48,735 nucleotides of DNA, taken from contig JALCRM010000014.1 in the NCBI GenBank assembly GCA_022652545.1, positions 1-48,735 of the forward strand, written 5' to 3'. Positions 1 to 8,982 of the stretch are shown here, one piece after another; the stretch's first letter is position 1; each line of letters starts with the position of its first letter. Position numbers and translations under genes: made by a program. This stretch comes from Lachnospiraceae bacterium. GTDB lineage: Bacteria; Bacillota; Clostridia; Lachnospirales; Lachnospiraceae. The notes under the pieces are model-generated. The model worked only from the letters and a program-made list of their open reading frames with translations. It searched no databases and was not told where the DNA came from.

Positions 1-1490
1 TGAAGACACCGTCATATGTACCGACATTCGTCCCCTTCGCGCTGTAACTTATGCCGCTGAGAACCGCGCCGCCTACAAGGCCTGTCGTCGTGAAATCCGT
101 GATCTCCTGTTCGCTGCCTGTATAGACCTTGCTGTCGCTCGCACCGGTATTCGTAAGCGCAAGGCTTGCCTTCGTGATCGTAAGAGTACCGGGCGTGTTC
201 GTGATCGCATAGTTCTCGGTCACATCATTTCCGCCCGCATCCGTGATCTTGGCCGTACCGCTGAATGTACCTGTGTAAGTCCCTACATTCTTGCCCTTTG
301 CGCTGTAGCTGACTCCGCTGAGCTTGTGACCGTCAAGCAGTCCCTCAGTTGTAAAGTCCGTGATCTCCTGCTCGCTGCCCGTGTAGACCTTGCTCGCACT
401 CGCACCGGTGTTCGTCAGGTTGAAATCTGCCTTTGTGATCGTCAGAGTACTGGGCTTATTGGTGATCACGTAGTTCTCAGTCACATCCACATCGCCGACC
501 TTGATCACCGGCGTGCCGCTGAAGGCACCGTCATACGTACCGACATTCGTGCCCTTCGCACTGTAGGTTATCCCGCTGAGAACCGCGCCGCCTACGAGAC
601 CTGTCGTCGTGAAGTCTGTAACTTCCTGCTCGTGACCCGTATATGTCCTTGTTGCAGGTGAAGCTTCATTCGTCAGCGCAAGGCTTGCCTTCGTGATCGT
701 AAGTTTCCCAGGTATATTCGTGATCTTGTAGTTCTCGGTCACATCCACACCATTTGCTGTAATCACCGGCGTGCCGCTGAAGGAACCGCCATACGTACCG
801 ACATTCGTGCCCTTCGCGCTGTAGGTTATCCCGCTGAGAACCGCGCCGCCTACGAGACCTGTCGTCGTGAAGTCGGTGATCTCCTGCTCACTGCCTGTGT
901 AGACCTTGCTGTCGCTCGCACCGGTGTTCGTAAGAGCAAGCGCTGCCTTCGTGATCGTAAGAGTACCAGGCTTGTTCGTGACCGCATAGTTCTGTGTTAC
1001 ATCCACATCGCCGACCTTGATCACCGGCGTACCGCTGAAGACGCCGTCATACGTACCGACATTCGTCCCCTTCGCGCTGTAGGTTATCCCGCTGAGAACC
1101 GCGCCGCCTATAAGGCCGCTCGTCGTGAAGTTCGTGATCTCCTGCTCACTGCCTGTATAGACTTTGCTCGCTGTTGCACCGGTGTTCGTAAGTGCAAGTG
1201 ATGCCTTCGTGATCGTCAGTTTCCCGGGTGTGTTCGTGATCACATAGTTCTCGGTCACATCCGCACCGTCTGCCATGATCACCGCGGTGCCGCTGAAGAC
1301 ACCGTCATATGTACCGACATTCGTCCCCTTCGCGCTGTAACTTATGCCGCTGAGAACCGCGCCGCCTACAAGGCCTGTCGTCGTGAAATCCGTGATCTCC
1401 TGTTCGCTGCCTGTATAGACTTTGCTCGCTGTTGCACCGGTATTCGTAAGCGCAAGCGATGCCTTCGTGATCGTAAGAGTACCATCTACT
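1..1490 (-). repeat. Tandem 258-bp (86-residue) MBG-domain coding repeats
   Basis: A conserved anchor (acattc within the NVGTYDG-coding part) recurs at 24, 285, 543, 801, 1059 and 1317. The spacings are one of 261 bp and four of 258 bp. Each unit encodes a variant of KVYTGSEQEITDF, GGAVLSGISYSAKGTNVGTY and VTENYVITN. Nucleotide identity between units is high, while a few unit-specific substitutions keep the frame. This fits recent duplication or gene conversion of a surface-protein module. The array continues beyond the left edge. Confidence 0.93.
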
Positions 1491-1885
1491 ACATTTAAAA
1501 CAACTGTCTTTATAGTGCTGTCTGTATTACTGACGGTAAAATAATCATTCGCCAGATTCATATGGTATGTCCCAGCATTTGTACCCTTTGCTATTGCGGC
1601 CTTTCCATCCGCAAGAGCTACTGTTACGTTAGCTGGTGCATCTGTCGTAAAACCTTCGACTTTTTGCTCGCTGCCATTATATGTTTTGCTGGCGCTGTTT
1701 CCGGTCACTGTAACTGTCAATTTCCACTGTGCAAATAATTTATTGGGCAGCGGCTCTTTAGAATCCACACCAATACTGCTGCCTGCTGCATATGCTGTAC
1801 CAGTTCCATCTGCTTTGGTGTTCCAACCAAGAAATTCGCAGTTTGTTCTGCTGACGCCGGCTTCATCTTTGCCAAGAACGGTATA
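1..1885 (-). pseudogene. Downstream part of the giant surface repeat protein (MBG-type repeats), separated by an in-frame TAA
   Basis: Directly after the TAA at 1886-1888 the minus-strand frame of the upstream CDS stays open for 628 codons to the left window edge. The first about 45 codons finish the same InlB-like B-repeat that is cut by the stop (EFLGWNTKADGTGTAY followed by LFAQWK). One divergent MBG-like unit follows (about 1495-1720), then near-identical 86-residue MBG units. No start codon with a good ribosome-binding site was found next to the stop, so I read this as the disconnected C-terminal part of one gene rather than a separate gene. The C-terminus lies outside the window, so its anchor (SLH, LPXTG or other) is unknown. 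A sequencing error in a functional gene is the main alternative. Confidence 0.75.
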
Positions 1886-4800
1886 TTAAGCGTTATTTAT
1901 ATTACTGACGGTTGTTCCACCGTTACCACCATTGGCATCGTAAGTGAGTGATACCGCTTGTGCATTATCTCCATATGTAGCTACAAGCTTAACTACTCCT
2001 TCTGTTGCCATAGCTGAAGTTATTTTAAAAGTACTCCCAGGTACATACGTCTTTCCGCCAACCGTCCAGCCAAGGAAATACTTCCCATCAGGAGCTTTTG
2101 TCGGTGCACCCAGTACTATCACATCTGAATTATCAATATATTTATTATTATCTGTTATTGTTCCTGTTCCGCCGTTTAAATCATATACAACAGTTAATGT
2201 AGTATTACTGATCCATTTTGCTGTTAACGTAATATCAGAAGTAACCTGACTGCTAAAATTATACGGATTGTCGGTAACACCGCTAGCATCGTTTAATGTC
2301 CACCCACCAAACGTATACCCTGTACGAGTGGGATCAGTGGGTTGCGTCACAGCAACGCCTGCATTCACTTTTTTGGTATCAGTATGCGAGGTAGTTGAAT
2401 CAGCATAATCGAATGTAACAGTATATGTAGGTGCCACCCATTTTGCATATACCTTCAGGTTATTTGCGGGCATCGTCCCGCTAAAATCGAACTTTGTCGT
2501 GCAGTCTTCGTCTGCATACCACCCGTCAAAAGTGTAGTAACTTGCCATTCCTGACGGACGGTCAGGCACATACTTAGCCGCCTCAGCTAACGAAGCTTCA
2601 TACAAATAAGTTTCCGACTTAACCACGCTATTATTACTTGAATAATCCAATTTATAAGAGTTGCGTGTGTACCTTACCTTCAATGTTGTTGAATAGCCAG
2701 TACTTCCGCCAACAGTAGCTACTTTCCAAGTGTTCCCACCGTCTGTACTATACTGGGAGAGCGTAAATCCATTATACTTATTTGAAAAATAGAATGTTCC
2801 GCTAGCAGTCTTTGTTGTATTTGTGGCTTCCTCTGGGTAATCTCCATTCAAATTCTGTTTGTAATGTGAAATCGTAGCTGCCGTACTCTTGTCATAGCCA
2901 TACAGATTCAAAGTCGTCCCACTGGTAGGGAAAAGGAATGCATCAAGGAACGTTAATGTCGTATTTCCATACATCCAACGATTATCATCCGGCCAGGTAT
3001 ACTTATTTGAAGCAAGCGTTGAACCATAGAGCCCCGTAAACGTTTTGTATATAGACCAATTATTCCTTGAAGACTTGTAAAAATTAAGAGTCATTAACTG
3101 ACGGTCAAAATAAATATTCAAAACAGTAGATCCATCTGCTTTGACCGTTTCACTCGTCGATGAGTTAGTTGCATTATATTGAAAGCCAACCTGAGGATCT
3201 TTATCAGCGCTTGTCGGTGATACAGCCGTATTTATTGTTGCATCTCGGCTATCATCGGATTTCCAATAATCGTAGGTTTTGCTGGCATCTTTAGCATCCT
3301 TGGCATCCGTTACCTTCTGCTCCCAGAAAATAACCGAATATTTTGCCGTTCCCTCTGTCCAATGCGCGTAAAGCTTAAGGTTGTCGGAAAGCGTCGTGCC
3401 AAAAGCATATTCATTCCCACCTGTAGCACTGTCATACCATCCTGCAAATGTATATCCCTGCCTTGTAGGATCTGCGGGTGCAACACTATTAGCCCCCGAC
3501 AAGACATACTCCGGGGCAGTATAGGATGCGCCATCACCGTTACCGTCAAAAGTGATCCAGTATGCATCCTTGACAAGAGGATACATAGTAACGCTTTGGC
3601 TTACAGTATAGGGATCAGTTACCTTTTTGGAATCGTTGCCTTTTTCTGTCGTCCAGCCCGTAAGAGCTTTTCCTGCTGCAACCGCAAATGTAACAGATTT
3701 TGTCGTTACCTCCTGCCCTGCGGTAGTTGCAATCACTTTGACGATCTTATCGCTGCTATCTACGAATGTTACATAACACTCATTTTCAAAATGAGCATAT
3801 AGTTTAACTTCTTCGCCTTCCTTTATTCCTGTGATGCTTTTACCAAACTCCTGATATGTTGATGTGGAAGTTATAGCCTGGTCTGTAGACCAGCCAAGGA
3901 ATTTATTTCCGCTTGTTGATGTAGGGACCTCTGGTTCTACAAGAACCTCCCCTTCCTTAACAATCTGCGTATCCTTTTCGATCAGCTTATTGTCATTATA
4001 AAAATAGTACGTTCTTCTGGCATCAGTACCGGTTTCGCCCGTGCCTATGATGGCATAGATCGAGAATCTTGCCGCTTCAAAACTGGCATTCTTGGCACCG
4101 GCATCTCCGATAACCTCTGCGCTGCCGTCACTGATATGCACCACTGAATGGTCTTGGCCTTCGACATCTGAATCGGCTCTCAGAATAACATAAACATTAT
4201 TGCTGTTGGCCGGTTCTACCTCATTTCCATCAGCATCATAGAACGTGATGTCCACAGCCGTTGCGTCGACGACCTTGTCATTCATTACCTTCTCGGCCGC
4301 AGCGATAGCAACATCGCTTGAAACAGCCGTAACCTTCATTGTAGTGTTGGCGGGGAAGGTATCCGCGTCCGCATAAGCCTTCACATGCAGCCCGTTGGCT
4401 TCACCGCTGAAATACTGCGGAGGCATTTCGGTCAGGCTGCTGAAGTTTGCGGTATAAGTAGTATCCTTTGTCACACCTGCAGGTACAAATGCAGCATCTT
4501 GTGACACTTCATTTCCATTTGCATCTGTCCAGTTCTTGAATGTGAAGTACTTATTAGAAGCAGTTGCCGTAGCTCCCTGTAATACAGCTTCTTCATCAGC
4601 CAGATTGATCGTCTCTGAATAACGGTTAAGCCATCCGCCATTTGAAACCTTATAGGTAACGGTAACTTCCTTCTTTGTCTTTTCAAAATTGGCCGTGTAT
4701 GTTACATCTGCCTTCAGACCGTCTTTCGCCGGTGCAAAAGCGGCTTCTTCGGATACGACTTTGCCGTCCGCATCCGTCCAGCTCTTAAAGGTATATCCGT

Positions 4801-6211
4801 CATCCGCTGCGGCGGTGGCGCCCTTGATCTCCGCCTTGCTGTCATTCAGATCGGTAGTTTCCGATTTAATATCTACCGAACCGCCTTCAGATGCCTTGTA
4901 GGTTATCGTGATCTTATTTGACGTATCAGGAGCAGTTTCATTTTTGGTGAAATTGGCCGTATAAGTGACATCATTCTTCACGTTCTCTTTGGAAGGCGTG
5001 AAGGATGCTTTTTCGGATACCACACTGCCGTCTGCATCGGTCCAGTTCTTGAAGGTATATCCGTCATCGGCGACAGCGGTGGTTCCCTTGAGCGAAGAAC
5101 TATCGTCGTTCAGGTCGATCGTTTCGGAAGAGTTGCCGACTGAGCCGCCCTTTCCGGCGCTGTAGGTCACGGTGACATTTTTGACTTCTTTTTTGGTCTC
5201 TTCCGGTTTCTTTGTGAAATTAGCCGTAAAGGACGCATCAGCCGAAATGCCTGCGGTCGACGGTACATACGTGGAATCCGTGGAAACTTCGCTACCGGCT
5301 GCGTCTGTCCAGTCTTTGAAGTCATATCCTTCGTTCGCTTCAGCCGTTGCACCGCTCAGAACTGCCGCACTGTCTGAAGGATCAAAGGTCTCTTCTGTTT
5401 TGGATACGCTGCCGCCTTCTGCTGCGGAATAAGTGATCTTATAGATCGTCTTCTTGGTTTCTTCCGCAGGTTTTGCAGTATCTTCCGCTTTCGGTGATTC
5501 GTCGGTCAGAAAATGGGCTGTATAAGTGATATCCGCAGCAGGCTTATCCACCGGCTTGAATTCAGCCGAAATGGAAACTTCTTTGGTTTCTTCGCCTACG
5601 GTCACTGTCCAGTCTTTGAATTTATAGCCGCTGTTGGCCACCGCTGTCGAACCTTCCACAGCTGCCATCGCATCTTCCGCGTTAATGTTCACCTGCTCGG
5701 AAGTTTTGGTGACATAGCCCTGGGCGGCATCTTCAACTGCGTAGGTGATCGTGACCATCTGTGCTTCCGGCTGCTGTGTCTCTTCACCGGCTGCCGGTGC
5801 AGGCACTTCCGTGTCCGTAGGAGCCGGCGTGGTCGCCTCGGTCTCCTGCGTGCCTTCAGCAGCAGGCGCGGTCACTTCCGTTCCCTGCGTGCCTTCTGCC
5901 GCTGGCGTAGTCACTTCGGTTTCCTGCGTGGCTTCTGCAGCCGGTGCGGTCACCTCAGTCTCCGGCGTGGTTTCGGCGGCCGGAGTAGCAACTTCTTCAG
6001 GCTGTGCCTCAGCCGGTGCAGCTTCGGCAGGCGCCGCTTCTGCGGTATTTTCCTGTGCAGGTTCTGCAGTCACTTCTTCTGTGGATGCAGACTCCGAAGA
6101 TGTCTCATCCGCAGCGTAGACTTTGATCGCCGAGTAATCGCTTGCGAAGTTGGACATCACAAGTGCTACTGCCAGGAGACCTGCTAAAAATCTGTTCTTG
6201 TTCTTTTTCAT
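1886..6211 (-). CDS. Giant secreted repeat protein with InlB-like B-repeats (N-terminal part, ends at premature TAA)
   Basis: This is a 1441-residue secreted protein, probably a cell-surface adhesin or matrix protein; its function is inferred. I chose ATG 6211 because GGGAGG lies 8 nt upstream and a Sec signal peptide (MKKNKNRFLAGLLAVALVMS) begins there. Domain order is: an acidic Ala/Thr/Pro/Glu stalk with VTAPAAEGTQ-type repeats (about residues 35-150); five about 80-residue modules with GY-F-x-x-WTDADG and VTYTANF signatures (about 5750-4440 nt); a linker; several B-repeats with TFDGNGDG, GYTFAGWYDSATGG and KLYAHW signatures. The frame stops inside a B-repeat at NNA-stop, yet the repeat continues in the same frame. 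The stretch around 2000-3300 is visibly more AT-rich than neighbouring genes. Such proteins occur in Firmicutes that live on host surfaces. Confidence 0.85.
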   Translation of the reverse strand: MKKNKNRFLAGLLAVALVMSNFASDYSAIKVYAADETSSESASTEEVTAEPAQENTAEAAPAEAAPAEAQPEEVATPAAETTPETEVTAPAAEATQETEVTTPAAEGTQGTEVTAPAAEGTQETEATTPAPTDTEVPAPAAGEETQQPEAQMVTITYAVEDAAQGYVTKTSEQVNINAEDAMAAVEGSTAVANSGYKFKDWTVTVGEETKEVSISAEFKPVDKPAADITYTAHFLTDESPKAEDTAKPAEETKKTIYKITYSAAEGGSVSKTEETFDPSDSAAVLSGATAEANEGYDFKDWTDAAGSEVSTDSTYVPSTAGISADASFTANFTKKPEETKKEVKNVTVTYSAGKGGSVGNSSETIDLNDDSSSLKGTTAVADDGYTFKNWTDADGSVVSEKASFTPSKENVKNDVTYTANFTKNETAPDTSNKITITYKASEGGSVDIKSETTDLNDSKAEIKGATAAADDGYTFKSWTDADGKVVSEEAAFAPAKDGLKADVTYTANFEKTKKEVTVTYKVSNGGWLNRYSETINLADEEAVLQGATATASNKYFTFKNWTDANGNEVSQDAAFVPAGVTKDTTYTANFSSLTEMPPQYFSGEANGLHVKAYADADTFPANTTMKVTAVSSDVAIAAAEKVMNDKVVDATAVDITFYDADGNEVEPANSNNVYVILRADSDVEGQDHSVVHISDGSAEVIGDAGAKNASFEAARFSIYAIIGTGETGTDARRTYYFYNDNKLIEKDTQIVKEGEVLVEPEVPTSTSGNKFLGWSTDQAITSTSTYQEFGKSITGIKEGEEVKLYAHFENECYVTFVDSSDKIVKVIATTAGQEVTTKSVTFAVAAGKALTGWTTEKGNDSKKVTDPYTVSQSVTMYPLVKDAYWITFDGNGDGASYTAPEYVLSGANSVAPADPTRQGYTFAGWYDSATGGNEYAFGTTLSDNLKLYAHWTEGTAKYSVIFWEQKVTDAKDAKDASKTYDYWKSDDSRDATINTAVSPTSADKDPQVGFQYNATNSSTSETVKADGSTVLNIYFDRQLMTLNFYKSSRNNWSIYKTFTGLYGSTLASNKYTWPDDNRWMYGNTTLTFLDAFLFPTSGTTLNLYGYDKSTAATISHYKQNLNGDYPEEATNTTKTASGTFYFSNKYNGFTLSQYSTDGGNTWKVATVGGSTGYSTTLKVRYTRNSYKLDYSSNNSVVKSETYLYEASLAEAAKYVPDRPSGMASYYTFDGWYADEDCTTKFDFSGTMPANNLKVYAKWVAPTYTVTFDYADSTTSHTDTKKVNAGVAVTQPTDPTRTGYTFGGWTLNDASGVTDNPYNFSSQVTSDITLTAKWISNTTLTVVYDLNGGTGTITDNNKYIDNSDVIVLGAPTKAPDGKYFLGWTVGGKTYVPGSTFKITSAMATEGVVKLVATYGDNAQAVSLTYDANGGNGGTTVSNINNA
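4440..5755 (-). repeat. Five about 80-codon tandem modules in the surface protein
   Basis: Five successive modules share the pattern VTVTY-x(4)-GGSV, a Ser/Glu/Thr strand, GATA-x-A-x-x-GY-FK-x-WTDADG, VVSE-x-A-F-x-P and DVTYTANF. They are joined by Lys/Glu/Thr linkers such as KPEETKKEV. The modules differ more from each other than the MBG units further downstream, so they are an older amplification. The first copy is the most divergent. Confidence 0.85.
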
Positions 6212-6641
6212 GTTTGTTCCTCCCGTACCATAGCGCAAAACAACGGTTATATTAAAACCGGTTGCAGCGATACACCAAAAAGCGGCGGGGGTTCACCTTT
6301 TTTAAATGGCACCTGGCTCCGCCCTGTGCCACTCAAGATGAATTATCGCCATCCTTATTACTGTTCTGACATTATTATGAAGGAATTATTCTGCACATTC
6401 AAGTAAAAAAGCCGAATATTAGAGGTTTTTCACGATTTTTTAACAAATTTGTGTCCATTAAATGTGTGCTTTCTTAAACGTATAAATGTATAATTCAGAC
6501 ACATTCTGTAAGCTTATTTTTGTAAGACAGGGACGAATTACTTAATCCGGCGTCAAAACTTTCTGACAAATTTCACGTCCCCGGAAGACACGAAATTTAT
6601 TTCGCGAGACAGAAGTATGCAAAATTTCTCAGGCAACCAGC
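6212..6641. other. Intergenic region (430 bp) between the surface protein and the decarboxylase-like gene
   Basis: No convincing ORF is present on either strand. The region is strongly AT-rich from about 6360 to 6600. It holds a candidate sigma-A promoter for the surface-protein gene and a small perfect inverted repeat (cgaaat-tt-atttcg, about 6592-6605). That repeat could be the end of the upstream minus-strand transcript, but it lacks a clear U-tract. Confidence 0.6.
6374..6402 (-). promoter_or_regulatory. Candidate sigma-A promoter of the surface-protein gene
   Basis: On the minus strand, TTGAAT (6402-6397) and CATAAT (6379-6374) are separated by exactly 17 bp inside an AT-rich tract. They lie about 165 bp upstream of ATG 6211, which implies a long leader. 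This is a sequence match only. Confidence 0.45.
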
Positions 6642-7805
6642 TCAGTCCGCATCCGATATCGTACCGTCGCACTGGAGCAGGAACTGCGCCGGCATTTTCT
6701 GCGGCAGGGACGGCACAGGCAAAACAGGCGCAGTAAAGTTACCTGCATTTGAGATCACGACCAGGTCACCACGCTTCAGCTTCGGCAGTTCAATATCCTC
6801 CGCCACTGTATCTGACGCCGCGCAAAGCCTGCCTGTCAGCGTCACTTTTTCCTTTTCCTCTTCTGAAGCCGACGTACAGGCATCGACTGCGCCGTGGCCG
6901 GAACCGAGAACGCCGCCTGGTGCATTGTGCAAAATGATAAAGGTTTTTCCCATGGATTCCTTGCGGTCCATGACCTTCGTCACAAAACGGCCGCAGTTCT
7001 CCAGGATATGGCTGCCTGTTTCGAGCAGTATGCGCGTCCCCGGAGACTTTTCGGCAAACCTGTCCGCAAATTCTTTTTCACACAATCCTGCTTCAGCCGT
7101 ATCAGGCGGCCGGTCAGACGTCCCGCAGGAAACGCCGATGACACAGCCCGGATCCAGAAAGTCCAGGGCATCTCCGGCTTTTTCTTCAAAGCTCTCTGCT
7201 AGCGTAAACACTCTCTCATAGTATTTCGCAAGCATTTCAGTATCCGGCATCTGCTCTCTGACGGAGACCTGGATGCCTGCCAGCCTTATGTTGTGTTTTG
7301 ACTTCCATTCTGGGAGTTTGTCCATTGCGAGCGCTGCATCGATACCGAGCTTCGAAGGAACGCCGGTACCCGAAGTGAAAGTAAAATCAGGGTTGATACG
7401 CAGACCGATCACGGCGGCTGTGTTTCTGGCTTCCGCGATCTGCCCGATCAGTTCGATCTCCTGCTCGCTGTCCGCAACGACAGTCGAAATATCGAGAGCT
7501 TCTTCGATATCCCGGCGGCTTTTGCCCGGAGCGGAATACAGGATCCTTCTGGGATGGACGCCCAGATTGTGGGCCAGCATGACCTCGTTCAGGCTGGATG
7601 CAGCCGCACCGAAGCCCTGGTGCAGGATACAGCGTACAATGCCCGGAGCCGGATCGGTTCTGATCGAATAAAGGAATTCCGCGTTCGGAAAATCCTTTTT
7701 CAGCTGTCTGGCCCTGTCAGCGATCTTCTGTTCGCTAAGCAGAAAGAAACTGCCGTATCTTGCAGCCTGCCCGATAATGACCTTTTTATCCTCTGTCTCT
7801 CCCAT
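6642..7805 (-). CDS. Fold III (LysA/Orn-decarboxylase-like) protein with the PLP lysine replaced by Arg
   Basis: This 387-residue protein aligns by eye with the group IV decarboxylase / diaminopimelate decarboxylase family, an alanine-racemase-like barrel followed by a beta domain. The start is ATG 7805 with GAGGAAATT upstream. The family motif YAVKAN, whose Lys forms the PLP Schiff base, reads YSIRTD here (about residues 46-51; the codon is AGA). The glycine loop is degenerate (DPGCVIGVSCG) and EPGR reads ETGS. The C-terminal Cys motif is kept (RLCAASDT) and the final aromatic motif reads SNAGNFTAP. A standard decarboxylase reaction is therefore doubtful. It could be a pseudoenzyme, a binding protein or an enzyme with altered chemistry. 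It stands alone, divergent from the secreted-protein gene at 8090. Confidence 0.7.
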   Translation of the reverse strand: MGETEDKKVIIGQAARYGSFFLLSEQKIADRARQLKKDFPNAEFLYSIRTDPAPGIVRCILHQGFGAAASSLNEVMLAHNLGVHPRRILYSAPGKSRRDIEEALDISTVVADSEQEIELIGQIAEARNTAAVIGLRINPDFTFTSGTGVPSKLGIDAALAMDKLPEWKSKHNIRLAGIQVSVREQMPDTEMLAKYYERVFTLAESFEEKAGDALDFLDPGCVIGVSCGTSDRPPDTAEAGLCEKEFADRFAEKSPGTRILLETGSHILENCGRFVTKVMDRKESMGKTFIILHNAPGGVLGSGHGAVDACTSASEEEKEKVTLTGRLCAASDTVAEDIELPKLKRGDLVVISNAGNFTAPVLPVPSLPQKMPAQFLLQCDGTISDAD

Positions 7806-7947
7806 AATTTCCTCATCTGTGTAAAGCCCGGTATGCAGTATGACCGGAACGGTACTATACTAACACATTCCTTCACAGGCGTCTCCCGCGGCATGTCCGA
7901 AGTTCTTCCTGAAAGCCCGCGGCCTGCTTCCCGGAGTATGTGAAAAT

Positions 7948-8025
7948 TTGACGGAAAATGTGAAAAAACAGGGTAATGAATGCCCTTTGTTTTCTGTTCG
8001 AAAACGTTTGCGTATATGTTATAAT
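7948..8025 (+). promoter_or_regulatory. Promoter region of the small secreted protein, with extended -10
   Basis: An extended -10 (TGTTATAAT; TATAAT at 8020-8025) lies 65 bp before ATG 8090. The -35 at 17 bp spacing is poor (TTCGAA). A cre-like palindrome with two mismatches to the CcpA consensus (TCGAAAACGTTTGCG, 7998-8012) sits between the two boxes. A second possible promoter, TTGACG (7948-7953) with an 18-bp spacer to GGTAAT, lies upstream. The extended -10 is the best-supported part; CcpA control is speculative. Confidence 0.5.
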
Positions 8026-8089
8026 ATTTCTCAATAGCGGGTACAAAAGGCTGTGCCTGCAATTTTGTCTGAAGAGAAAGGGGTTAAGT

Positions 8090-8881
8090 ATGAAAAAAAG
8101 GATCTCACTGTTTGCTGCTCTTTCGCTGGTCATGTCCATGTTCTTCGGAATGGGGGTATTTGCCCAGGGGCATATCACCCTGTCCGCCACCCGCCTTACT
8201 TTGAAGCAGGGTGAAGAAGTCACCATCAACGGCTCGTCCGATGCCGGCATGTTCTGCTACGATGACGGCAGCGCACCCGGGACCTTCGTGGATGCCCAGC
8301 CGCAGGGCGCAGGCAGCTACCTGATCACCATCAGCATCGGCAACACGGAACCGGCCGGGGTCGTACACTTCGGCTTCTACACAGCGGACAACACCGATGG
8401 CGATGCCGCCGATCTGTGGGTCGACGTCGTGAACAATCCGACGAACAGCAACGGCAGCTACACGAACAACAACGGCAATGTCATGAATGCCAATAACAAC
8501 AACCAGAACAACAATTCAAACGGCGGCGATTCCTATCTGGATTCCGTCAAAAAGCTGTTCCCCTATGGCTTTGAATTTATCACCTGCAGCAATCTGAGCC
8601 AGGCGATCGTTGTCTGCGATTCCACCAAGAAGCTTGCGACGCTGTATCAGTCCGGTGTCCCTTACGGCAAATACATGGTCAAGGACGCCAACGGAATGGC
8701 CTATATGCAGACATTCACACAGCCTGTCGGCTATCTCGGACAGATCTACATCGGTGTAAATGTGCCCAATGTATACGGCATGCCTCTGACGCTGGCGATC
8801 TCCCCGACTGACAAGGCGCAGTTCCTGGCACGCGGCATCTACGGCGTGTTCCTGAACGGGACCTATGTACCGTGGCCGTAA
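8090..8881 (+). CDS. Small secreted two-domain protein of unknown function
   Basis: This is a 263-residue protein I do not recognise. ATG 8090 is chosen over upstream in-frame starts because AAAGGGG precedes it and a classic signal peptide starts there (MKKRISLFAALSLVMSMFFG, cleavage near VFAQ). Residues about 25-125 look like an Ig-type beta domain (LSATRLTLKQGEEVTINGSS). An Asn/Gly/Ser-rich linker follows (about 125-150, with runs such as NANNNNQNNNSNGG). The C-terminal domain (about 150-263) has Tyr/Gly-rich strands (YGKYMVKDANGMAYMQTF) and ends GTYVPWP. There is no membrane anchor or cell-wall motif. It is a single-gene unit closed by a strong terminator, and an extracellular binding role is only a guess. 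Confidence 0.8.
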   Translation: MKKRISLFAALSLVMSMFFGMGVFAQGHITLSATRLTLKQGEEVTINGSSDAGMFCYDDGSAPGTFVDAQPQGAGSYLITISIGNTEPAGVVHFGFYTADNTDGDAADLWVDVVNNPTNSNGSYTNNNGNVMNANNNNQNNNSNGGDSYLDSVKKLFPYGFEFITCSNLSQAIVVCDSTKKLATLYQSGVPYGKYMVKDANGMAYMQTFTQPVGYLGQIYIGVNVPNVYGMPLTLAISPTDKAQFLARGIYGVFLNGTYVPWP

Positions 8882-8925
8882 TGATTCCGTCTGCTGTTTG
8901 ACCGGCACACAGGAAAACAAATAAT

Positions 8926-8967
8926 AACTGCTGCATCGGCGATCGATCACCGGTGCAGCAGTTTTAT
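8926..8967. terminator. Bidirectional intrinsic terminator between convergent genes
   Basis: A 10-bp perfect stem (aactgctgca / tgcagcagtt) extended by CGG/CCG is followed on the plus strand by tttatt. On the minus strand it is followed by ttattatttgtttt. It sits between the secreted-protein gene (ends 8881) and the esterase gene (ends 8983), so it can end both transcripts. Confidence 0.85.
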
Positions 8968-8982
8968 TATGCCTTTACGGGC

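Noticed and set aside
1..1490. CRISPR-like periodic repeats
   Set aside because: The 258-bp units are coding, adjacent without unique spacers and in one open frame, so they are protein repeats.
1886..1888. Recoded stop (selenocysteine or pyrrolysine) or programmed frameshift
   Set aside because: The codon is TAA, not TGA or TAG, and the frame is the same on both sides, so neither mechanism fits.
5513..6187. Plus-strand ORF of 224 codons rich in Cys, Arg and Phe
   Set aside because: It is the antisense of the repetitive acidic stalk of the surface protein and has no ribosome-binding site or domain.
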